Below, in pieces: positions 13,401-25,400 of a DNA stretch of 64,000 bases. The notes beneath the pieces were generated by a model that saw nothing but the letters and a program-made list of their open reading frames with translations, made no database searches and had not been told where the DNA came from. Origin of the DNA: Apostichopus japonicus (taxonomy: Eukaryota > Echinodermata > Holothuroidea > Aspidochirotida > Stichopodidae); contig NC_092564.1 of NCBI RefSeq assembly GCF_037975245.1, positions 22,471,984 through 22,535,983 of the forward strand, given 5' to 3'. Both the position numbers and the translations under genes were made by a program. Each line of letters starts with the position of its first letter. Within the stretch, counting starts at the first letter, position 1.

Positions 13401-16400
13401 ATTTAACGGCCGTATAATATTGTAAAATCTGTCTGTAATATTCCAAATTTCTAGTACCAATAATCCTTGTACAAATCAGTAGAGATCATATCATTGTAAA
13501 TATATCGTTTTGTTAACTTTCAGAAACATCTCAGTAGTCTTTTGGTCCTTTGAGTTTACTTCCCGTAATCTATCTAAAATTTTATTTTTATCGGCCTTGA
13601 AGGCCAAAGGAAAAACCCGGGGTCGCAACAGAGGGGGCGCTAGAAGGTGCCATTTTGTTTTATCCCATGGAAGTTGTGACAATGTAAACAGACAAATACT
13701 AAAGTAAAACAAATGAAGTTTTTCATGCAACACTATATTTTGTAAACTACTGTAATAATTTCTGCATAGCAGCAAAACTAAAAACTCTTTTACATTATAA
13801 CACCAAAATAAAACTAAACAGCTTTGAAATGGGGCATTCCACAGTACATGGGACATGGAAGGCCAAAGTAAAAGTAAATTATTTTCATCAAAAAGTGGTC
13901 AACTCTGGTAAAGCAAATTCTGATCCACCAAGATACTTAATTTGCAGTGATTTTTTCAGCAACAAGGTTAATTACATTAATTAAAGAGGTGTAAATGGTG
14001 CAAAGTTGGATGGGTTATTGGACAATGGAATGTAGGCAAATTTCTGAATACAGTAGGTTTATTGTGCTAGAGAATTCTACAAGCAGGAACACTTCTTTGG
14101 TCACACTAAAAGCCAAAAGTAAGAATTAGTTTTAATCATTTCTACTAATTTTGCCCTTCTCATTCAAATTTCACTGTAATCATAAATGTAATACGATTAC
14201 GATTATTTTGCCCTTGTAATCGATTACGATTACGATTACTTTGTAATTTTGACAAAAGGGCAGTTCCGTAAACTAGTAAACCTTTTCACCAAAACTTAAA
14301 AAACGTTGAATCATTACATATAGGGTATCAGATGAAAGCTAAAACTCTGAAGTTTCATAATATTTAGCTAATTTTCACAGAACACATTGTTTTCAGGCAG
14401 ATTAAGGTGTGTATTAGTCAACCGAAAAAATCTCAAATTTGCTTCACAAAAATTACCCCAAAACAAAATGCCTATTTTTGCCTGTGTATCTTCATAGAAA
14501 TAAATATTCTTTGATTTGCTGAAGTGATATAATATATAGATTCAGTTGACAAACAGATAAAGTTGCAGGGATTTTCAGTTTTCTGAGAATAACTTTTTGT
14601 ACAAATGTAAATTGTCATGTGTACGTCCGTCACAGAAAAATTACATTTTTTAAAATTTCATACAGAAGGAGGTACCCAGATTTCAAGACATCTACAATTC
14701 AATGCACATTTTGAACACTCAATAACTACATAATGTGCCTTTAATCCCTAGGATTTTATTTTTTCAGAAAATGCTGTGACAGACGTACGTATTTTCGTAC
14801 GTCCGTCACGTACGTCCGTCACGGGTACGTCCGTCACACTATTTTTGTTTAGATACTGTAAACAATGTATTTTAACATGTTTATCACTACAGTACCTCTG
14901 AATTTAATAATCAAACCCATTTAGTCATTAACACAGATATTAGGTAGTTTTGTGGTTGCTTCATTAGCATAAATGTAGTGGTATGCAAACATTACATACT
15001 TCAGTGTCAACTACTGTAGCATATATATTTGTGTTATTGGAATTAGCACTTGGCAAGATATCAAAGAAATGGCATGGTATTGAACCACATGTTCAGTATG
15101 CTATTGTCTACATTGATATAACACTTTCATCTGAAAGCCTTGTTCACATTAGAAAACACACAGAGGGGATCCGACCGAATCATATCCCCTGCTCGAGATC
15201 AACATCCTAATGTAAATACTATCCTTCTCAGGGTCAGACCGCGACATGTTGGTCCCCTGTTCTGGGGGGTATCAGTTCCAGAGTGTGAAGACTCGGGACC
15301 AAAGTGACCGGAGATCAAGGCAAACAAACTACATAACACCATGTCTGTTCAACTCACTATTAGGCAAACTTACCATGGACATATATGGAACTATTAGCTA
15401 CAAACGATTTGTTTGTGTACAACATTGTTTCTTGTAGTTCTGCCATTTATTCTTCCCTCTGACCATAAGGTTTCCTTTCAATATCCAACACACTGTATAT
15501 TTTACACTGTGTTCAACTAGTTTTTAGTAAATAATAAATCAGTTTTAGAAGGAAGATTGTCTGAGAGTCATCAAGAACTGTTATTGCAATTGTTAGTATT
15601 TTGTTACCGCTGTAGTATGCATGTTATTGTTTTGATGTAATTTGTTCTACATTTGCTTTAGGTTCATTACCTTTTGTGTTGGGTTTCAGGTATCATTATG
15701 TGGAACAAAAGTTAATTTTGAACCACATGTACTCATAGTTTTATGTTGGTGGACAGAGTTACCAGATGGTTCTTCCTTAACTTCACAGTGTTTGTGTGTA
15801 TTACCTTTATACATGTTTCATAGTTGCTATACTAGCTAAGGGTGTGCCGCTGTATCTCTGTATCTTGACATGAGATATTTAAGAACTATTGCCAATTAAT
15901 GCTCTCATAGCTATTCAGCAATACTGCTGAATAGCTATTTGTAGTATGCACACCCTGGTTATAACACTGACTTCACTTGTTATAACAGTGTTATAACACT
16001 GACTTCTTTCTCCCACTTTCACCTCAATATTGAATCAATATACACTGCATGCAGAAGTTAGTGACACTCATCTTTATTAGAAATTTGCCATACACTTTAT
16101 GCATTTGCACTTTTGTGAGAGTCACCTTACAAATATTGTAACTTCCTCTTCATTGACTCAGAGTGGGAAATCAGAGCTGGAGCATGAGTTCAAGTGTGAA
16201 CACTAAAATAGGAGATTTTGGAAACATATTTGCGGTTAAATTGTCAACACAGGACTAAGAACAGGGAATCCAATGTGAACACAGCCTAAGAACTCCTAAA
16301 GCAATACAACACAATGTATCACACATCTGAAGTTCTAAATTTCTTGTTTGCTGAAATGTGCTGTTAAGTCATCCATACAGATGCTTGCAGCATGTATGTA

Positions 16401-19400
16401 TTTTAATAAAAAAAAAATTGTCAAGTAAATAAACAGGGTGTGAAGAAAAGTGAAAGAAAAATGGTTTGGTGCTCATACCATTAATAAAGACCCATTATTC
16501 TGACCCACTAAAGAACTTCAACTCCCTAGGGGTCTAACATCTGTATTGTTTGAAATGATGCACACAAAATTTTAAATGAGCTTACCATTGATGATTTGCA
16601 TAAAACTTAAAGTGAAATATAGATTTCCAATAGAATAGAAATTTTGTGAGAGGGTAAACCTTCTTTTCACTATTACTTTTACCTAAGTTGTTCCATTAGC
16701 CACAAGTAAATGAGCTGCATTATTGTGTAAATCTGTCAACAATGGAAACTCTGGGTGAAGCTCTGTCACAAATTAAAATTTTAGGGATACCAAGTAGCAC
16801 TTTTGTTTGTGACGGACGTACATTTACTATATAATTTCACACATGTACGTCCGTCACAATAAATTGTACGTCCGTCACAGAGGAATTTTTGAATATATTG
16901 CAGGGAAGTGATATAGGTTTCAACTGCTTGTTTACTGATATGTGTAGTTAAGAGTCTTCTTCATCATATGTATAGTAGTTTTAAATTGCATCCCATCCCA
17001 ATTCACAGAAATTTTCAAAAGAAAATTACGATCTGAAAAAGTCACTTTCTCTGGGTACGTCCGTCACAGGGAGGTTTTTTGAGTATTTTTGGTTTATTTA
17101 GATGGACAAGGAATGAAACTCCATACAAGAATAGTACAAGGTAGATGTTCCATAAAACCCAAATGAAAAGTTATCTCCTATATATAGCCATTGAGATATG
17201 GATCAACAAACTGTCCGAAATGTACGTCCGACTTTACGGAATTGCCCAAAAGTAATCGATTACGATTACTTCAAAAAATGTAATCGATTACTGATTACGA
17301 TTACCCCAAGCCTGGATGGTAGTACTTCCTATTCGGTATACAGTATATGTGCATTTATCATAGGAAATAAAAGAGCCTTATAAAACTTGGTGGAGATGAA
17401 GATCAATAGACCTCAAGGTCGTAATCTAAAAATTTAAACATAATATAATTTCAATAGCAAAGTATCAGAAAACTGACTGGCACTTAGTGCCTAGTACTGT
17501 ATGTAGATCCACCTCGATAGTGGTTCAAGAACGTTATTGGTTTTGTGTCTACTGTAGGTCAAAGGGTAGTTTGAGGTCAATAAAATTTATGTCAAAGTCT
17601 GAAAGTCTTGCAAAAAATGGAACTTAAGATGAATTTGTACTTGGTATGTCAGTAGTATATAGATCCAACTGAGTACTGTACACGTTTTGTTGGTATCAAT
17701 AAGCAAACCTTGTAAACATTGTGAGAAGTCTACTATAAGTGTGGAAATGACTCACATAAACCTATTTGGCTCTCTCTGGTTGTTAGGAATGAATAAATCA
17801 AAGTTGTTATTGACAGCCGAACATAATCCCTGATACTGCAGAAGATATTAGGATCAGATCTACTGTATCATGCCAAACAAACTTGTAGTATAAAATAACA
17901 AAGTTCAACCTAAACTGTGATGAAATCTGTTATATATCTCAACGTGTGAAGAACAGTTACTTTTCATTAATGGAAGCTGATAATTTGTTTTCTCCAAATA
18001 TTCAACAGTAGATGGATACTTCCCCACCAGTGACAAAGATATACAGGGATTTAAAGTGTATTGTTACATACCAAAGACAGGTTTTCCAGTACTGAAATCT
18101 TTTAGCAGTCTTTGGGTGAGTGAATACTGTAAACTACTTCAGTCTTTCATTTTTCCTCCTTTTTTAAACCTTTTTTAGAGCTTTATAGTCAGTACACAGC
18201 CTTCTGACTTTGCTGTAATGAAAGCATTTTAGCTCTAGACTACTGTAGATGTTGATGTGAGCTCTGACATTGGTTGAAATTGATTTAGTCTTATACATCT
18301 GTGGTGGTTACGTAGGTTACAATAAGTAACATTAAATATGTGATTTAACATTTTTATCTTCTACTTTTTTTAACATGTTAAGGTAGTTTTCCCATCCACA
18401 ATCTCTTTTTGAAAGTTTTGAGACCAGATTATACTGTTAAGGTACATATATAGAGTACCAAATATGGTACTCTAGATATATGTGCTTCAGCATGGCATTT
18501 GAATACTGTATATAATCATTCATTTAGGTACCCACACCAGAATTTTACAATTTGGTCATTTGCTAAAATGCAAACTTGCACATGCATAGCAAATCTGCTT
18601 GCTATTCAAATGAAGTTGTTACTGGCATCTGTCTAAATTACAACACATCTCAGAGACTGAAAAAGCTTATGAGAGCAGCCCAATAATATTTGCTATTCTG
18701 CAGAAATCATACCACTTTTTGAAGATGATATCAATGTTGTTAATTGTTATCTGGTAAACACTGCTAGTGCTCTTTTTTGTTCTGGCAATCAGCAAAGAAC
18801 AAAACAAAAACACAATTTAGTCAGTAAGTATCGTAGCCTGGATTTAGAGGCCTGGACACTATTGGTAGCAATGGGACCCAGTGTAACACATTTCTTGTAA
18901 TATTCTTGATAATAATGAGTACAAGAGATGATTCAAAGAGGAGTTGTTTTTGCTTTGACTTCTGTATTCAGAGTGTCTCATTATACACACTCATTGTTCT
19001 TAACTACTTAGAACTACTAACATGCGTCATATGTCATCTACAAACATTCCTAAGAGTGACTACAGCCCCAGGCTTCTTAGGGTAGGTTGGTGGTTACAAT
19101 AACAGGACATATTGTGGTTGCTAAAGGGTGGTGTAAAATACAATACGTAGAATGAGTACATACAGTATGTTACATTTCTCTGTTTGGGTAAGAGGGTGTG
19201 TTAGCACAGATGAGATGTGTAGCACGTACTTGACTCAGAATCTCCTCCAAGTCAATATTCAAACAAAAACTTCATATTAATTTCAGGAGCAAACTAGAGC
19301 GCAAACAGTGCTTAAACTCACAGACATCAAACAGAATAAATGTAATGTAGGTTTGGAGGGCAAATATCTGTTTACTATGTTTACAATATTTGTTGATCTC

Positions 19401-22400
19401 ATAAATCAGGCATAATAATTTAATTCAGTTATATGTCTTACACTGATACTGAAAATCTCAAAGAGCTGAGTTAAAAGCAATAAATAAATTTAAAAAACCC
19501 ACAAACAAACAAATATGCAAACAAATCAGTTTAAATAGCAAAAACGAATACCAAAGTAGAATGTCAAAATAAGATTAAACAAACATAAAAGATATTAACT
19601 AGAATAAACCCTATTAATAATGACAGCAATATATATAAACCCAAACATTGGTTTGCACCATTTTATGTTTTTTTATAGGACCCAGCTGATTTATAACGCA
19701 GCAATTATGCCATAGAGTGCATCTCTACCTAGAATAGTATGGTGGTATTTTATCCCCTCAACAGTCTTACGTCTTACTACATCTTATTCTGAGCAGTCTT
19801 ATTTTGTAACCAAGCAGTTTCCTATACTTGTTTGAATGTTGCATTCCTGGCATATCTAGAAGTAAAGCGTACAACCTAATACCAGCTGAGGTGGATTTGG
19901 AATTCAGCGTACAACCTTACACCAGCTGAGGTGGATTTGGAATATAACGTACAACCTTACACCAGCTGAGGTGGATTTGGAATATAGCGTACAACCTACA
20001 GTAATACCAGCTTGAAGTACTGTACCTACTGTAGTGCTATAGGTTTGATAATTAGTTTGTTGCATCACACAAGTTTATTACTCTAATAGAAAGGACTGTT
20101 TTATATCAGGACACATGATGTACATGTGCAGCCTAGAGATCTGAACCTGTCACAATTCTTAACAAAGTGAAGTAATACCCCCAAAATAAAGCTCTGAGTA
20201 AGGCAAACAGAAAGAAAAACAAAGATTTCAATCGCAAAAGGGAAAATTTCTCCCAGGAGGGAAGTGGGGTTTGGGTTCTTTTTATCATCTATTCTTTTGC
20301 ATTTTCAGTACGTTTACAAGTACAACAACAAAATATGGAAAAAAATGTACAAATCATGGCCCAAAAAGAAAGGTCCTTCTTGGTAGGCCTCTCAATACCA
20401 ATTTAACTTTAATATTGGCCATTCAAGATGTGGATAATTCATAATAAGGTGTATCAAATAAAACAGCTCATCAGATCTTAAAACTCTGATCTGAATATAA
20501 CTCTATGTCCTCTAGTGTATGGGCATTGAAACCCCCGCATACTGTGTGTGTTAGGTCATGCATCTGGATAGATGGCAAGTAATCAATAACTCTCTGCTAG
20601 AAAAGAAAAGGTTTAATTGCTCTGTAACAACAAAACTGCTGAGAAGAAGGAATTTGTTAATCCATACAGTACATTATGCATGTACTACTTTTAGTACACA
20701 TTAAATATACTGTAAATCTAATCAAAGAACCGAATTGCAACTGTGGTCTACTGTCTCCCAGCATAGAAAAATACAGTAGCAACTATAAACTATTGCAACA
20801 AAATGCAAAGATGAATAGCAGCTAAATGTATGTACTCTGTAGTACAGTACATGAAAACCAAGTAGTACTTAAGTACAAACTGAATATGTGATTAAACGGT
20901 GTTATGCAAAGTTTCAATCATTCCCTGACATCAAATGCTTGTACAGTAGGTAAAATAACATTCACAGTATCCACAGTGAACTGCATGTGCGCACTACTAA
21001 TGTTTACCTGAGCAGTGAATTTAATAGTGGACTCATGCGCTCAGACAGCCACTGCCAGGGCTTTGATTTCTTATGGAAGAACTGATAAACTAGAAAAAGT
21101 TGATTTCTGCCAGTTTCTTCTGCAAAATGACATCACTATATCTCTGCTGCTGACATACTGCATGATACATAAACATTGCAGCAAGTTGGCAAATTTGAAT
21201 CACCACAATATACAGTATAATACCTACAGTAGTTATTAGAATGTGGTCTTGAACTGAAGATATATGCAGAATATTTTGCAGCAGTTTTTTTTGTGTGTGA
21301 AATAACTGACAAGCAAAGTTTCAGTATGAGCTTGCAATGGTCCATGAAGGTTGTTAGATTTAGACTATAAATGTCAATGACCTATTGTCTTCAGAAACCG
21401 GTGCTATAGTTGGGATTAATCAGAAGATCAATTTATCTTTTATCTATCAATGTCAAGGTGGAAGTTAAACCAACAAATCCACAGAACTTGCCCAGTTTCT
21501 ACTGTGGTAATAATGCCAGTGAGGTGCGGGCAGACCAAAAGAACAAAGGCTTTCTCCATTTACCACATGGACTTTGGAAATGTCCAGGGGACAGATTATC
21601 TGTTCTACATCAATCCTGCTTAGGAGTGGAATGTGAAGATGGCTGTGAACTGCATGGCAAACTAAGGGGTAAGTAAAACTGCATGGTATTACTAAGGGGT
21701 AAGTTAAACTGCATGGCAAACTATTAAATGGGTCAGTTAAACTGCATGACAATCTATGAAGGAAGTTAAACTGTATGGCAAACTATTAAATGGGTCAGTT
21801 AAACTGCATGACAATCTATGGGAGAAGTTAAACTGCATGGCAAACTATTAAATGGGTCAGTTAAACTGTATGACAATCTATGGGGGAAGTTAAACTGTAT
21901 GGCAAACTATTAGATGGGTAAGTTAAACTGTATGACAATCTATGGGGGAAGTTAAACTGCATGGCAAACTATTAAATGGATAAGTTAAACTGCATGGCAA
22001 ACTATTAAATGGGTAAGTTAAACTGCATGGCAAACTATTAAATGGGTAAGTTACACTGCACAGCAATCTAAGGGATATGTTCAACTACAGTACATGGCGG
22101 ACTAAAGACAGTTAAACTGCATGGTAAACTAAGGGGTAAGTTTAATAGCATGGCAAACTAAGGTAAAATTAAGCTGCATGGCAAACTAAGGGTAAGTTAA
22201 ACTGCATGGTAAACTAAGAGCAAAGCTAAAAGTTCTGCATGGCAAACTAAGGGGTAAGTTTAATTGCATGGCAACTAATGGTTAAGTTAAAACTGCATGG
22301 CAAACTAAGGGATAAGTTTAATTGCATGGCAACTAAGGGAAAGTTAAGCTGCATGGCAAACTAAGGGTAAGTTAAACTGCATGGTAAACTAAGAGAAAAG

Positions 22401-25400
22401 CTAAAACTGCATGGCAAACTAAGGGGTAAGTTAAAACTGCAGGGCAAACTAAGGGATAAGATAAGCTGCATGGCAAACTAAAGGTAAGTTAAACTGCATG
22501 GTAAACTACTGTATTAAATGGGTAAGTTAAACTGCATGGTAAACTTAGGGGTAAGTTAAAGTTTCAATGGCTTGTGCATGGTCTTCAGCTTATTCGGCCT
22601 GAAAATACATCTGCAGCATGCTTGGAGATTGGTAAAAGCATTTCATTTTCCGTTCAGCATTTAATCAAAGTATAATGAAAAATCATGGACAATTTTTTTT
22701 TTAAGACTGTAAAGAGTAAAGTGCACCTGTGCCTACTTTTGTTTCAAGGCCATTTCTTTCCCTTGTTATTGTTAGTACATACAGTACTCCACCTCAGCAG
22801 GAGAAAGGAAACCTTCAAAATTGTGACATGACTTTCTGTAATATTATAAAGCCTTTTTTGAAAAAATATGATCAGAATTACAGAAAGATCTTTCCTAATC
22901 TGCGATTATTCCCATAATTTTAAAAAAAAATACCTTCATATCTGGCCCTGTGTAGTATCTTAGGTTTCTGACAGTGCATTTTGCAAAACAGTGGAGTTTA
23001 CATTTTTTGACTCATTGTACAGTAGTTGTCTACTGTATTTGTCCAAATCTGAGAGCTTTAGACAATGTTTGTTTCTTTGACAGAATCACATCACATTGCC
23101 AAATGAATGCAGTTGTAACATAAAAAGTTTAGTGTCAGGTACACATTCACCAATTAATGGAAAGTGTTGTGCGGTACGTAATAGGATTAGTATCTCTGTA
23201 AAGATAAATGAATGCTCTTTTTTTCTCCTCTTTTCAGAAATTGACCCTCTTTACATCGGACTGTTTGTTGCTGGACTTTTAATTTTTCTGTACTCACCAA
23301 CTTTCAGTAGGTCTGTGGGTCATTTCAATTGAAATCTGTAAAGCATTCTTAAATTTGATTGTCGAACAAAAATAACCAAAATTGTTGTACCAGAATTTAC
23401 TTTGTTCCTCGCTTACATGTCTCCCCACAACCTGAGCACCCTCGTTCTACCATGCCTAGAATGTCCTGGTAACCTTTATAGCAATGTGCACCCTCTACGA
23501 GCGGCTCCTCCAATCCCTGCCTTCCTCATTCTACCATCCAAAGTGTCTAGATCGTTATTTTATGAGCCTATTTTATCCATCGGATTTGCTCGCACATACC
23601 CATGCACTGACACCATCAACGGTACTTAGGCTTCCAATTGCGTATTGGGACTTCACATTAAGAGAGAATTTGCAGAAAACAGCGACCACGGACAACACCA
23701 CTGTGGAAGTCCTAATGACAGCCAAGGACTCTGGCATGATGCTACGAGCATCCCATTCACTTAAAGTGATGGCTGATGCTCTGTCCAGACTAGAGATGGA
23801 CCCCAACGAGTGGGCACTATCCAAAGAGACATGCAACAGGATCATCAACATTCTTGGCAGACCAATGGTGGACCTGTTTGCGATGGCGGAGTACACCAAA
23901 CTTCAGATCTTCTGCGGTTCCACCCCAGGGGGAGGGTCATACTGATAGGCTGATAGTCCCATTCTGGCCTCGCAGACCATGGTTCGGGGAAATCCTACAA
24001 CTCCTAATGGGCACCCCAGCGATCCTACCAGACACACCTCATCTGCTGTCCCAGAGATGGGGGACCCTCAACCATCCAGACATCATGAGTCTACAATTAG
24101 TTGCCTGGAAGTTGTCAGGACTTTTTTCGGATGCCAGGAGAACATCAACCGAGGCAACTTATGATTCCTGGCTGCGAAAAGTTGGGGAATTGTGCCAGAA
24201 CAGAAGGATACTGCCAGCCGAGACCTCTCTGGCACACATGGTAGACTTCCTCCACTCTCTATTTGAGGAGGACAAGCAAGTGTTGACTATCACAGCTACC
24301 TGTTGTCAATAACTGCTATCCACCGCGGCTTGGCAGGCAACAGCGCCCAGCTGATCAGGGGGATGGCGAACAAACGCCCACGTATTAGACGGCTCGCTCC
24401 TTCTTGGGGTCTATCAAGAGTACTGCAGGCACTAACAAATAGCTGTACGAACCAATGGCTTCAGCCTCACATGCGGTGTATGGGGTTGGAGCCTAACATT
24501 AAAAGTACCTTCTGCTACTTTTGGCCTCTCTTGTTAGAGTTAAGGGGTACATGTCGTAGAGGGTAGTCCCCCCCTCCCCTCTTTACGGGGCAGGGAGAAC
24601 TATCCCTCCCTTCAGAAGCATCAGAAATTTGATGTTGGGTTCGGAGTCGGGGGGGGGGGTAGTCCTCCTAATTTGTCGGGAAGGGGCTATTACTGGACTC
24701 CAAGGCAGAGATCACTTTGGAGGGGCAGTGGTCTCATGAGAGGAAGAGCGATGACCGGAGAAGTCGGTCGTAGAGGATGCATAGTGTTAAAACATTACCA
24801 GGACTTTCTAGGCACAGTAGAATGAGGGTGCTAAGGTTGTGGGGAGACAGGTAAGCTTGTCACTCGTAAACATCCATACCAGTAAGTTTTGGAATATCTG
24901 CTGTAACTCCTTGTTCAGTTTATTTTTATATATTTTTTTTTTTATATTGTCATTAATGTCCTTAAACCAAAGTTAGCACCAAAGAGAGCAAATTAAGGAC
25001 ATATTTGATTGATTGATTTATTTTGTCAATAGATCTATGGTATCACATTATCCTATTATATATGGTATTATATATGTTGATCTATTGTATCATATTATAA
25101 AATATCAAATTTCTAATAAGTGGAATCTCATCATCAACAAATAAAAAGTAAATATAGAATGTTTACTATATTTCAGTGAAAACTATAAATGTTTCTTTCT
25201 TTACAGGATTGTATTATTCCACACAACCAATGTGCTCTTACATTAATACCAAGCATAGAATAGTGTTTGTATCCTTGTCAATCTTCTTCTACTTCACAGG
25301 AGTGTATACTTCCATTATTCTTCTGGAGTTACCATTGGTATCCTGGCCTCGTTACTCATCATTGTTTACATCATTAGCCGATTTATCCCTAAGGTGAGTT

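Larger units (their letters stand above)
6679..13681 (+). mobile_element. Gypsy-type LTR retrotransposon with Gmr1-like domain order (PR-IN-RT-RH)
   Basis: Complete element of about 7.0 kb: 5' LTR, leader, gag, protease, integrase, reverse transcriptase, RNase H, polypurine tract, 3' LTR. The two LTRs differ at about eight positions in 980 (my count by eye), so insertion was recent. The domains resemble the Ty3/gypsy group, yet integrase lies upstream of RT and no integrase follows RNase H, an order known from the Gmr1 lineage. Flanks are GAGTA and ATGTA, not a clean target duplication. Coding is broken by about four single-base frameshifts. Confidence 0.93.
6319..17314. mobile_element. hAT-type non-autonomous element, split by two later insertions
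   Basis: The left end CAGGCTTGGGG (6319) and the right end CCCCAAGCCTG (to 17314) are perfect inverted repeats, flanked by an exact 8-bp duplication GATGGTAG (6311-6318 and 17315-17322). That combination fits the hAT superfamily. Next to both termini, and again at 14185-14250, are repeats of TAATCGATTACGATTAC. Removing the gypsy-type element and the 14258-17247 element leaves about 1 kb of original sequence without coding capacity. Confidence 0.85.

Noticed and set aside
22589-22632. Possible NEMP1 exon reading LIRPENTSAACLEI
   Set aside because: It resembles the family's Cys-Leu-x-x-Glu segment and has splice-like edges. Exon 21458-21668 already supplies that segment (SCLGVEC) at the right distance and joins exon 23238 in phase; this candidate cannot be added as a whole without a stop.
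23085-23139. Possible NEMP1 exon (NHITLPNECSCNIKS)
   Set aside because: Its 3' phase fits exon 23238, but its 5' phase does not fit any upstream exon found. It is not needed for a full-length protein.
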